Shown: positions 1 to 6,371 of the stretch, one piece after another | Layout: every line of letters begins with the position of its first letter | Position numbering within the stretch: position 1 is the first letter of the stretch | From: a bacterium | GTDB lineage: Bacteria > UBA9089 > UBA9088 | NCBI GenBank assembly: GCA_040756715.1 | Contig: JBFLYE010000043.1 | Coordinates: 1-7,312, forward strand | DNA: 7,312 nt | Direction of reading: 5' to 3' | Position numbers and translations under genes: made by a program | Notes under the pieces: generated by a model | Told to the model about the DNA's origin: nothing | The model's input: the letters and a program-made list of their open reading frames with translations, nothing else | Databases searched by the model: none

Positions 1-490
1 ACTCGGCAACGAGCTTTGCAAAGTCATAGCCCCTAATTCTACTATCATAGCCAATTACAATCTTGGCAAATCCCTTGTTTAGCCCAAATTTGGCAACCCC
101 AGCCGAGGTGATTAAAAGGGTTATGTTATTAAGGGTGTTTGGGCCCTTAAGGATGCAAGCATCAATTCCATCATTTTTAAGCTTTATGATCTCTTCTTTA
201 TTACCTGCCATCAAGCCCCTTATCCCACCGGTTCCAAAATCTAGCTTTTTTCTAAATGCATTAACCAGGTCTTCCCATCTTTTGTTTATAATTGCATTTT
301 GTATTCCCGCCTTAAGATTGGGAGAAACCTCATCAATCTTTTTATCTTTCAGCCATTCCTCAAGATATGGCAGGGTATTTTTCTTTGCAGAATTGTAAAG
401 CCCTATATCTATCTTACCATTTTCAAGGCTTTTCTTTAGATATTCATCAATGCCTTTTTCTGCTTCAGAAATCAATCTTTCAACCTCCAT
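1..490 (-). CDS. Phosphohexomutase (phosphoglucomutase/phosphomannomutase family), N-terminal part
   Basis: This is the first 163 codons of an alpha-D-phosphohexomutase; the rest lies beyond the left edge. The family moves phosphate between C1 and C6 of a hexose phosphate through a phosphoserine. About 80 mostly charged, helical residues precede the family core. The core then shows FGTGGIRG at residues 85-92, the usual N-terminal phosphohexomutase signature, and IGYDSR at 146-151, which normally precedes the catalytic serine loop. That loop is cut off, so substrate (glucose, mannose or glucosamine phosphate) cannot be decided. The ATG at 490 overlaps the last 11 bases of the upstream sugar nucleotidyltransferase gene. 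A purine-rich GGAAGG lies about 11 bases upstream, so translational coupling is likely. A mutase supplying a sugar 1-phosphate next to a nucleotidyltransferase that would use it is metabolically coherent. The family call is firm and the substrate is open. Confidence 0.88.
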   Translation of the reverse strand, partial: MEVERLISEAEKGIDEYLKKSLENGKIDIGLYNSAKKNTLPYLEEWLKDKKIDEVSPNLKAGIQNAIINKRWEDLVNAFRKKLDFGTGGIRGLMAGNKEEIIKLKNDGIDACILKGPNTLNNITLLITSAGVAKFGLNKGFAKIVIGYDSRIRGYDFAKLVAE

Positions 491-1709
491 TTTTTAACCA
501 CGCCTTCCTTTGCATTTTTGATTCATCAAATATATATTTGAACAATTGCAAAGCTTTATTGTCAAATGTGAAATTCCTTCGTTCTAGGACAATTTTGGCT
601 GTTTTTATGGCATTTTCTAAAGAGAAACAGCGACGAAGGAAATCATTTCCCCAAGCAAAGCTTGGAATCTCCTTTTCCATAATTAAGCCTCCTCCAAATA
701 GGTTGCAGGAAAAGCCAATTACCACCCCAGTGTTTAAACAAACGCCAATTCCAATTTTGCTATGGTCTCCAATAAAGCAGCCAATTTTTATCCTTTTTGT
801 TTTTGTAATAATGCCATTTTGTTGGACGCTAATTTCAGAATAATTATTCTTAAGGTCAGAATTTGTGGCTAATGCTCCTAAATTTACCCATTCTCCGATA
901 TAGGAGTGTCCGATAAAACCCTCATGGTATTTATTGCTATTTCCCATAATAATACTATTTTCTACCTCCCCTCCAATTCGACATCCACTTCCAAAGGAAG
1001 AACCACTTATCTTACCACCCACCAATTTGCATTCATCTCCTATAAAGGCTGGACCCTTAAGATATGTGAATGGTTTTATGGAACCCCCTTTTCCTATTAT
1101 TACCGGACCTTCTCTGCTATCAATAACAGAAAAGGTATCGGCAGAAATATTGTTGTCTGCAAATATCTCCTTTCCATAAATAAAGGAGTCTCCTATATTG
1201 CCTTGCAAGCCTTTGTCCTTAAAATATTCATCAAAATCTGAAATTATCAATTCTTGGTTATGAAAGATTAAATCCCAGATATATGAGAATGTTAAGATAT
1301 CAATTTCAATCGTTTTTAGCCCTTCTGTTATTTTTTTAGAGAAATCTTCTGAGCTATCTTTAAGCCTCTTTCTGAATTCTTCCTGTGACAAGACAATGGC
1401 TATGGGTATGCCATTTTTGACATAAGCAATAGAGGGATTGCTATTTTTAAGCTCCTTAATGAATCCTAAATCCTTTTTTTGAAATACACAAGAGCCATTG
1501 ATAAGAATAGCTTTATCAAAATGAGGAATTTCAGAGTGATTAGCTAAATATGGCCTGCAAATGGTGAATATTTCAAAATCGCTGAAATGGTGTTTTATGC
1601 GTTCTAAATTTGTTTTTGCACCTGAAAGGAGGCTATAGGTAGGCCTTGATAGGGAAATTGGATAAAACCTTGAATAATTTTCATCCTCAAATACAATAAT
1701 ACAATCCAT
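480..1709 (-). CDS. GlmU-like sugar nucleotidyltransferase with left-handed beta-helix domain
   Basis: The protein has 409 residues. The N-terminal ~150 residues resemble the GlmU/GlgC-like NTP_transf_4 type: MDCIIVFEDE followed by FYPISLSRPTYSLLSG, the typical start in which 'LTRP'-like residues replace the classic GXGTR loop. From about residue 200 to 345 there are hexapeptide-type repeats (VIIGKG, AFIGDE, CFIGDH, VVIGFS) that should form a left-handed beta-helix. The segment EGFIGHSYIGEWVNLGA (263-279), followed by TNSDLKNNY, is strongly typical of the family. The expected reaction is nucleotidyl transfer to a sugar 1-phosphate, possibly with acyl transfer by the helix domain, in the cytosol. 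A phosphohexomutase gene overlaps its 3' end, supporting a nucleotide-sugar pathway. The ATG lies only 5 bases after the 3' end of initiator tRNA and no Shine-Dalgarno sequence is visible. I keep this start because MDCIIVFED matches how the family begins. The specific sugar and nucleotide are unknown. Confidence 0.85.
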   Translation of the reverse strand: MDCIIVFEDENYSRFYPISLSRPTYSLLSGAKTNLERIKHHFSDFEIFTICRPYLANHSEIPHFDKAILINGSCVFQKKDLGFIKELKNSNPSIAYVKNGIPIAIVLSQEEFRKRLKDSSEDFSKKITEGLKTIEIDILTFSYIWDLIFHNQELIISDFDEYFKDKGLQGNIGDSFIYGKEIFADNNISADTFSVIDSREGPVIIGKGGSIKPFTYLKGPAFIGDECKLVGGKISGSSFGSGCRIGGEVENSIIMGNSNKYHEGFIGHSYIGEWVNLGALATNSDLKNNYSEISVQQNGIITKTKRIKIGCFIGDHSKIGIGVCLNTGVVIGFSCNLFGGGLIMEKEIPSFAWGNDFLRRCFSLENAIKTAKIVLERRNFTFDNKALQLFKYIFDESKMQRKAWLKNGG

Positions 1710-1714
1710 TTTTC

Positions 1715-1786
<72 letters not shown>

Positions 1787-1801
1787 ATTATTTCTATTTT
1801 T

Positions 1802-1823
1802 CTGCCGGGGGTCGGACTCGAAC
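1802..1823 (-). repeat. Duplicate of the tRNA-Leu 3' end (22-base direct repeat, copy 2)
   Basis: These 22 bases are identical to 2005-2026, the 3' end of tRNA-Leu from the T loop through the acceptor strand to the discriminator base. Just beyond, the sequence departs and the 5' strand of the T stem is missing, so this is a tRNA 3'-end fragment and not a third tRNA. An intact tRNA, then an insert, then a copy of the tRNA 3' end is the geometry left by tRNA-targeted integration or by a partial tRNA duplication. Confidence 0.75.
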
Positions 1824-1943
1824 TTCGGATTTTCTAAGATTCTTCATTCGCTTCGCTCATTCAGAACCTAACAAAATCTCTTGTTCTAAGGCCAGCCTCA
1901 CTTCATCCTCCCATAAGGTCGGCGTTCGGCTGGCTTCGAGTCC
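1814..1943. repeat. Structured ~130-base palindromic element between the two tRNAs
   Basis: The element is bounded by a 9-base inverted repeat: GGACTCGAA at 1814-1822 and TTCGAGTCC at 1935-1943. This sequence is itself part of the tRNA T-arm. Inside are nested stems. GATTTT at 1828-1833 pairs with AAAATC at 1873-1878, around a GCTTCGC-type turn near 1850-1856. AGAAC at 1863-1867 pairs with GTTCT at 1883-1887. GCCAGCC at 1891-1897 pairs with GGCTGGC at 1928-1934. There is no convincing coding frame. This layout suggests a small dispersed palindromic repeat (MITE- or REP-like) or a structured RNA segment in the tRNA transcript. I do not recognise a named family. Confidence 0.5.
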
Positions 1944-2005
1944 TCTTACCCATCTTTCATTTTTCTTTCCTGTATCCTAAATACTGTCTTCTGTATTCTT
2001 GCTCC

Positions 2006-2090
2006 TGCCGGGGGTCGGACTCGAACCGACACGGAAAAAATTTCCAGTGGATTTTAAGTCCACTGCGTCTGCCAATTCCGCCACCTCGGC
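2006..2090 (-). tRNA. tRNA-Leu (UAA)
   Basis: This is an 85-base class II tRNA. The D arm is GCG/CGC, the anticodon stem is GTGGA/TCCAC and the loop CTTAAAA has anticodon TAA. The long variable arm has stem GGAAA/TTTCC, and the T arm is GTCGG-TTCGAGT-CCGAC. The acceptor strands GCCGAGG and CCCCGGC pair except at position 5·68, an A·C mismatch. The discriminator is A, as expected for leucine, and CCA is not encoded. A strong promoter lies directly upstream, so this is probably the first gene of its transcript. Confidence 0.95.
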
Positions 2091-2098
2091 TTTTTTAT

Positions 2099-2127
2099 AT
2101 TTTACCAGCCAAAATTGTTTATGTCAA
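2099..2127 (-). promoter_or_regulatory. Sigma70-type promoter for the tRNA-Leu / tRNA-fMet / sugar-gene unit
   Basis: On the minus strand a perfect -35 box TTGACA (2127-2122) is followed, after exactly 17 bases, by TAAAAT (2104-2099), one base away from the -10 consensus. Transcription would start just before the tRNA-Leu 5' end at 2090, leaving only a few leader bases. No other comparable promoter is visible between here and the sugar nucleotidyltransferase start at 1709, so it may also drive the protein genes. Confidence 0.85.
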
Positions 2128-2231
2128 GAATAAGGTTTTTAACCTAGTTACAATATCAAAGGGAAGGTCTTATCCAATTGTGGCATACCGCCGCCAATGG
2201 AAGGTTCTTTTTCCAGCAGATATTTTTTTAA

Positions 2232-2756
2232 TCACCCTCTCAATCTCTCCTTTATTTCCTCACCTAAGAGCTCCTCAAGCTCTGAGTATTTTTGCAGCAC
2301 CCTCTTAATATCAAGTAAGTCCTTATCTCTCTTTATCTCATCACGCTCAGGGTCTTGCCAGGCCCAAACTTTACTTTTCAATAGGTCTTTCTTTTGAGCC
2401 ACCTTCATCCTATAGCCTAACACCTGGTGTAGTTCTGCGTTCTTTATGAACTCTTGGTATCTTTGGTCTCGTTGGATCTGTATCCTCACATCCGAGGCTT
2501 GATGGGTGACCTCCCATGTATGGGGATAAGTCTTTACTTTGAAGCCTCTCTCTTTCAATCTTTCTTTCAACTTCTCTATTTGCCCTGCCACCACACAATC
2601 AAAATCTAAAGTAATCATAGGTTCACAGTATGCGTTAACTGCCACACCTCCTATCACGCAGTAAGGCACTTTTTTTCTATGCAGTATCTGCAAAAATTCG
2701 CCGATTAAGTCTCTCTTAGAATTGGTAACCCTATTATAGAACTCTCGTTCGTTCAT
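2232..2756 (-). CDS. Small nucleotidyltransferase-fold protein
   Basis: This 174-residue protein has the layout of a minimal polymerase-beta-type nucleotidyltransferase, similar to stand-alone AbiEii-like proteins. The motif VIGGVAVNAY (34-43) is followed by PMITLDFD (46-53), giving the GG and D-x-D expected to bind Mg-NTP. The helical C-terminal part, KKDLLKSKVWAWQDPERDEIKRDKDLLDI, is typical of the family. Two departures are visible. The usual Arg before T-x-D is Met47, and the third catalytic acid is not obvious: the candidate strand reads VRIQIQ (90-95), with Asp89 just before it. The start overlaps the stop of the upstream small gene in ATGA if that gene is read through its frameshift, arguing for translational coupling. 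There is no good Shine-Dalgarno site. The pairing fits a toxin-antitoxin or nucleotide-modifying module, but the activity is not established. Confidence 0.65.
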   Translation of the reverse strand: MNEREFYNRVTNSKRDLIGEFLQILHRKKVPYCVIGGVAVNAYCEPMITLDFDCVVAGQIEKLKERLKERGFKVKTYPHTWEVTHQASDVRIQIQRDQRYQEFIKNAELHQVLGYRMKVAQKKDLLKSKVWAWQDPERDEIKRDKDLLDIKRVLQKYSELEELLGEEIKERLRG

Positions 2757-2997
2757 CTCAATGAAGATGGACCTAAGCCCTTTATCTTCTCAGTCATCTC
2801 CTTGGCCACCTCGGCAAATCTTGGCCCCCCCTAGAGGAGCTCATATTATACATCTTAAGCCTCTCTCCACCAACACCAATCTCATCCAAAAGTCTTTTGG
2901 CCCGCTTTATCCTCTCAATAATGGCAGCAGAAAGCAATGATTTTGGCTCAAACCCCATATCTCTAAATATGATATGCAGGTCTTTTGCAAATCTCAA
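2753..2997 (-). CDS. Small unknown protein gene interrupted by a frameshift at a G7 tract
   Basis: In the unshifted frame this gene gives 67 residues from a TTG at 2997 to a TGA at 2796-2794. The last dozen residues (QDLPRWPRR and so on) look non-natural. If one G is read twice in the G tract (2825-2831), the frame continues ...SSSRGGPRFAEVAKEMTEKIKG... to an 81-residue protein. It then ends at 2753 with its TGA overlapping the nucleotidyltransferase ATG. That ATGA junction is why I take the shifted frame as genuine. The protein is mostly helical and basic, with no domain I recognise; SAAIIERIKRAKRLLDEIG is amphipathic. The TTG start is uncertain, since no Shine-Dalgarno is visible. An in-frame ATG lies 13 codons further in. 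It begins 7 bases after the NrfD gene stop, so it may be transcribed with that operon. It could be the antitoxin or partner of the nucleotidyltransferase. Confidence 0.55.
2824..2830 (-). promoter_or_regulatory. Slippery heptamer G GGG GGC, candidate -1 frameshift site
   Basis: In the zero frame the codons are AGG GGG GGC, so the last seven bases are G GGG GGC, an exact X XXY YYZ slippery pattern. A -1 slip gives GGG GGG C and moves into the frame that ends at the next gene's start. The whole G run is seven long (2825-2831), so transcriptional slippage, real strain variation or a sequencing indel are equally possible explanations. Confidence 0.4.
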
Positions 2998-3004
2998 TCT
3001 ATTT

Positions 3005-3967
3005 TTAGACTGACTGGCCTGAAAAGATGATTACATATCTTAGGATAAACCCGCCTATCAGAACTCCAAGAGAGGCAATAATAGCTGGAATGGCCTCATG
3101 GGTCTCTTTTTTCTTATAATAGACGGAAAGAAACCCATAAAGTCCCAAGAAGAATGGGATGAGCAATCCAACAAGGACCACTCCAATCCAAACCCAGAGG
3201 TAATAGCCACCAGTAAAGAATACTTCAATAGCCTTGGCTCCTACATGACCAGTGGTATGCCAGCCCAAGAAGAGAGAGCCAAGGATAAAGCATTCCAATC
3301 CTATTAAAATTAAAAGAGCATCAAGCAACCCCAAGACCCCTAAGGCATGCCTTTTTTCTCTATCTTTGGCTCTGAGGAAATAGGTGACAAGGATCAATAA
3401 GGCTATACCAGTGGAGACCGCAGATGTATGAAATAATAAAGGCATAAGAGGGCTACTCCAGACAGGATTGAAACTGCAGGCAGAAATCAGAGCCCCAGTG
3501 TATAACCCTACGGCTGCTCCAGAAAAGAGTCCCACCAGCCCTATCGGCCACCTCAGCACCCTTCCTTCTTTGATTATCCAAGAGAGAAGATCGCCAACTG
3601 GGAAGAAGAGCCTTTTGGATAGATCCTGGGCCATCTTAGTTGTATCTGCCCACCACAAAAAGGCGTAAGCAGTAGAGAGTACTCCAAATATATTTAAAAA
3701 TATTACCCCTAAAGACATTACTGAGGTTGGGTTAAAATAGATAAGTAAATGCCAAAATCGAAGAGGTCTACCCAGGTCAAAGATAAGAGATAGAATTCCT
3801 ACTAATAGAGGAAAAGGGGCAATCCAAGCCCCAAATTTAGCAATACTCTGATATGCCTCTTTACGAGATAAGTCTGCCAAGATAGAGACAATGAATGTCC
3901 CTCCCGAGAGACCACCAAGAAATAGATCAATCGGGACTAATATACTCCATGTAAATTCTTTTTCCAT
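3005..3967 (-). CDS. NrfD/PsrC-family membrane subunit of molybdopterin oxidoreductase
   Basis: This 320-residue integral membrane protein has eight clear hydrophobic segments, roughly at residues 8-31, 46-64, 82-106, 140-163, 176-198, 209-234, 254-281 and 293-316. That matches the PsrC/NrfD quinol-oxidising subunit. The N-terminal VPIDLFLGGLSGG (11-23) and IFDLGRPLRFWHLL (62-75) are characteristic family stretches. It should anchor the ferredoxin subunit to the membrane and pass quinol electrons to it. Acidic and basic residues within membrane segments (D14, D64, R67) are candidates for the quinone site. Its Shine-Dalgarno AGGAGG is excellent and lies 7 bases before the ATG. Those same bases encode the last two arginines of the ferredoxin subunit, so the genes are tightly coupled. 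No haem motif is present. Confidence 0.93.
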   Translation of the reverse strand: MEKEFTWSILVPIDLFLGGLSGGTFIVSILADLSRKEAYQSIAKFGAWIAPFPLLVGILSLIFDLGRPLRFWHLLIYFNPTSVMSLGVIFLNIFGVLSTAYAFLWWADTTKMAQDLSKRLFFPVGDLLSWIIKEGRVLRWPIGLVGLFSGAAVGLYTGALISACSFNPVWSSPLMPLLFHTSAVSTGIALLILVTYFLRAKDREKRHALGVLGLLDALLILIGLECFILGSLFLGWHTTGHVGAKAIEVFFTGGYYLWVWIGVVLVGLLIPFFLGLYGFLSVYYKKKETHEAIPAIIASLGVLIGGFILRYVIIFSGQSV

Positions 3968-3972
3968 ATTAT

Positions 3973-4521
3973 TTACCTCCTATTTGGGATATAAGTAACT
4001 GCTGGTTTGTTGCCATACTCACAATGAAAAATAACCGCTCCAGTTGCCTTAGCTTTTGATATCGCACTTTTAGGATCATTCAGATCTCCAAAGATTAATG
4101 CTTTACCCATACAGTTTTGAACACAGGCAGGTTCAAGCCCCTTTTCCAGCCGGTGTACACAGAAGGTGCATTTATCTGCTATGCCTGTGCCTTGGTTGAG
4201 ATATCTTACTTTATATGGACAGGCCAGAATACAATATTTACAGCCAACACACCGATCTTTATTAATCAAAACAATCTCATCTTTGTTTCGATATGAAGCC
4301 TTCACTGGACAGACTCTGATACAAATAGCATTCTCACAATGCATACAGGCTACTTTTCTAAGGGTCAATGAGAAATTGGGAAAACTCCCCTCACATTCTT
4401 CCTCTACCCTTGTTCTGCTGTGCCAGTCAGGCACATCATTCTCTGCCTTGCAGGCAACTGTACAGGCATTACAGCCAATGCAGCGTGAAAGATCTATCAC
4501 CATCCCATATCTTTTAGCCAT
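3973..4521 (-). CDS. Ferredoxin-type four-[4Fe-4S] electron-transfer subunit (PsrB/PhsB/NrfC-like)
   Basis: This 182-residue protein carries sixteen cysteines in four cluster motifs: C14-C17-C20-C24, C59-C62-C67-C71, C91-C94-C97-C101 and C118-C121-C133-C137. The spacing CxxCxxxxCxxxC in the second and the long gap in the fourth are typical of DmsB/PsrB/NrfC subunits. All cluster cysteines are present, so four [4Fe-4S] centres are expected, linking the NrfD membrane subunit to the molybdenum subunit. It has no signal peptide, as usual for this family, which is carried across the membrane with its Tat-bearing partner. GGAGG sits 8 bases before the ATG. The ATG shares one base with the stop of the chaperone gene (TAATG). 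The gene is intact. Confidence 0.95.
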   Translation of the reverse strand: MAKRYGMVIDLSRCIGCNACTVACKAENDVPDWHSRTRVEEECEGSFPNFSLTLRKVACMHCENAICIRVCPVKASYRNKDEIVLINKDRCVGCKYCILACPYKVRYLNQGTGIADKCTFCVHRLEKGLEPACVQNCMGKALIFGDLNDPKSAISKAKATGAVIFHCEYGNKPAVTYIPNRR

Positions 4522-4997
4522 TATTTATCCTCCATAAAAAAGTCTCTTGCTGTAATAGTCATATCTTTATAAAATTGTAGCTTAGTATTTTTTATTACCC
4601 GCTCAAAAAAAGTTGGAGCCCAAGATAAAAAATAACTCCTTCTAAACTCTTCTTCTTCCTGCTTTTTCCCTTGAGTCCAAAGATATGCCATAAACTCAAG
4701 CTCTGAACAGATATGGTCTGGGAGTTCTTTAAACTGAGCATTTAACCCAAGCCCTGCTTTCTCATATTCTGCTAATACCTGCATGGTTGAAGGGCCCATC
4801 AGCCTCCCATCTATATATACCGAACCATAAGGAGGAGCAATCATCTTTGGATAACTGTTAATGAAAAGCCTGGTGTATTCTATCCGGAGTTCATCCAATG
4901 AATAATCTTCACCTAAGCTCCTAAGCAAAACCTCATCTGGATACAAAAAACATTTTGAAATCCCAAGGTATATCTGGGGTCGTTCATTTGCCATCAT
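4521..4997 (-). CDS. TorD/DmsD-family molybdoenzyme assembly chaperone
   Basis: This 158-residue protein has the conserved TorD-family features: EYTRLFINSYP at 40-50, PPYGSVYIDG at 55-64 and LPDHICSELEFM at 92-103. It is predicted to be an all-helical cytoplasmic protein. These proteins bind the Tat signal or apo-form of the molybdoenzyme and hold it until the molybdopterin cofactor is inserted. Lying between the catalytic and ferredoxin genes, it most likely serves this operon's own catalytic subunit. The first ATG overlaps the catalytic-gene stop in ATGA; a second ATG follows immediately, and either could start translation. It is somewhat shorter than many TorD proteins (about 180-220) but keeps the core motifs. 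The family call is strong and the exact client is inferred from position. Confidence 0.9.
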   Translation of the reverse strand: MMANERPQIYLGISKCFLYPDEVLLRSLGEDYSLDELRIEYTRLFINSYPKMIAPPYGSVYIDGRLMGPSTMQVLAEYEKAGLGLNAQFKELPDHICSELEFMAYLWTQGKKQEEEEFRRSYFLSWAPTFFERVIKNTKLQFYKDMTITARDFFMEDK

Positions 4998-6238
4998 GCC
5001 TTTACCACCTCTACAAATGTATCATGAAAGGCTGAGCCACCGGTAATGTCTGCTTTAGCACTTTCTATTAGCGCTGCTTGAGAGCCACCCTTATTATAAG
5101 CTAACCTCAAGCCGGGTGAAAAATGACCAAACCCCATCACCATATAAACACAATCCGGCCGGATGCGGTCTGTTACTTTGAGTTTGATCTTTGTGCTGCC
5201 TACCTTACTCTTTACCCATACATAATCACCATCTCTTAATCTCTTAGCCTGAGCTACCTTGGGATTCATCCATAATTCGTTCTCTGGGTAGATCTCATGC
5301 AACCATTGATTATTCTGGGTCATAGAATAGGAGTGGACAGAGTGTCTTGAAGTAATCAGCCTAAATCTTCCAGCAGGAGGTTGTAGATTAGCCTTATAAA
5401 CTGGTAATGGATGATGTCCTTTCTTTTTCAGGATATTTGAGTATAGCTCTATCTTGCCCGAAGGGGTGTTAAACTTAAGCTGCCTTCCTCTACGGTATGG
5501 AGAGAAGCCAGTTTTTGGTTTAAAAACACCATTTGCTTTAAGCCATCTATAATCAACCCCTAATGGCTCTACCTGCTGGTTTATGATATCAGTTACATCT
5601 CTATATTTAAAATACTCTCCTATCCCCAATCTTTCTGCCAGTTGCTTAAATATCCACCAACTCGGCTTAGAATCAAACATAGGTTTTATTGCTTGCTGAC
5701 GCAAGGCTACAAATGGGGTTGGGTAGGGTTCACTTGCCTGAACTGGGTCTGTCCGCTCAAGATAAGTACATTCTGGAAGCACAACATCAGAAAATAGAGC
5801 TGTCTCTGAAAGTAAGACATCTATAGTCAAGGCAAAATCAAGTTTTTTGAATACCTCTATTGTTCTGTTTGTATCTGGCATATTGAGCATGGGGTTCATC
5901 CGAATATTCACCCAGCCCTTAATGGGATATGGCTTTTCAAAATAGGCATTATCCCTGGCATTCTGGAGCAAGCCTTCTTCAGGAGTCCAGATATACTTTG
6001 AAACTTCATCTATTCTGGGAATAGATGGCATCTGCGGGTGATGTTCTGGGGTGCCTAATTCAATCTTCTCCTTAAGGAAGATTCCACCAGGTGCCCCCCA
6101 GTTACCGGCTAATACATTCAGGATATGAATTGCCCTACGGATCTGAACATCATTCTTATGCCAGGCTGTTCTCCAGCCAGGATGAACCAGAGCACTTGGG
6201 GCAGCTTGGGCAAACTCTCTTGCTACTTCTCTAATCAC
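4994..6238 (-). CDS. Molybdopterin oxidoreductase catalytic subunit, C-terminal fragment after frameshift
   Basis: This is the larger, downstream piece of the catalytic gene: 414 residues from the first in-frame GTG. The same frame stays open with family-like sequence (VIINEELYQKEFVQ and on) back to about 6376, so the GTG is unlikely to be a true start. It contains GNWGAPGGI, RMNPMLNMPDTNRT and DVVLPECTYLERTDP in the MGD-binding central part. The C-terminal dinucleotide-binding domain has SRHSVHSYSMTQNNQWL, ENELWMNPKVAQAKRLRDGDYVWV and a final ADITGGSAFHDTF. These resemble PsrA/PhsA enzymes. Joined to the upstream part it would make a 724-residue protein, near the usual length of that group. 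Its TGA overlaps the chaperone start in ATGA. On its own it lacks the iron-sulfur centre, the Mo ligand and the signal peptide. Confidence 0.88.
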   Translation of the reverse strand: MIREVAREFAQAAPSALVHPGWRTAWHKNDVQIRRAIHILNVLAGNWGAPGGIFLKEKIELGTPEHHPQMPSIPRIDEVSKYIWTPEEGLLQNARDNAYFEKPYPIKGWVNIRMNPMLNMPDTNRTIEVFKKLDFALTIDVLLSETALFSDVVLPECTYLERTDPVQASEPYPTPFVALRQQAIKPMFDSKPSWWIFKQLAERLGIGEYFKYRDVTDIINQQVEPLGVDYRWLKANGVFKPKTGFSPYRRGRQLKFNTPSGKIELYSNILKKKGHHPLPVYKANLQPPAGRFRLITSRHSVHSYSMTQNNQWLHEIYPENELWMNPKVAQAKRLRDGDYVWVKSKVGSTKIKLKVTDRIRPDCVYMVMGFGHFSPGLRLAYNKGGSQAALIESAKADITGGSAFHDTFVEVVKA

Positions 6239-6371
6239 TCCGGCATCGATGTCGCACTCCTTCTTAGCCCATTCGGGAGTATATTTTTGAATGAATGCAC
6301 GAAGTTCCTCAAACCCAAATGTATTCTCTTGGACAAATTCCTTCTGATAAAGTTCCTCATTTATGATGACA

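Noticed and set aside
367-843. Plus-strand open frame of 158 codons
   Set aside because: It lies opposite the sugar nucleotidyltransferase and phosphohexomutase genes, which have clear family motifs. Its product has no recognisable domain and no start signal.
906-1241. Overlapping plus-strand frames opposite the beta-helix domain
   Set aside because: They are complement shadows of the hexapeptide repeats; the minus-strand protein explains the region.
1803-1970. A third complete tRNA next to tRNA-Leu
   Set aside because: Only the 3' half from the T loop onward matches. The 5' T-stem strand, anticodon arm and D arm cannot be found.
2133-2145. Hairpin AGGTT-AAA-AACCT as a terminator for the nucleotidyltransferase gene
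   Set aside because: The stem is five base pairs and the bases after it (TATTCTTG) are not a proper U tract. It also abuts the -35 box of the tRNA promoter.
2174-2200. Imperfect hairpin (CCAATTG / CAATGG with inner GGC/GCC) in the gap after the nucleotidyltransferase gene
   Set aside because: It has a bulge and an interior loop and no U tract on the minus strand. It may be chance or a weak pause site.
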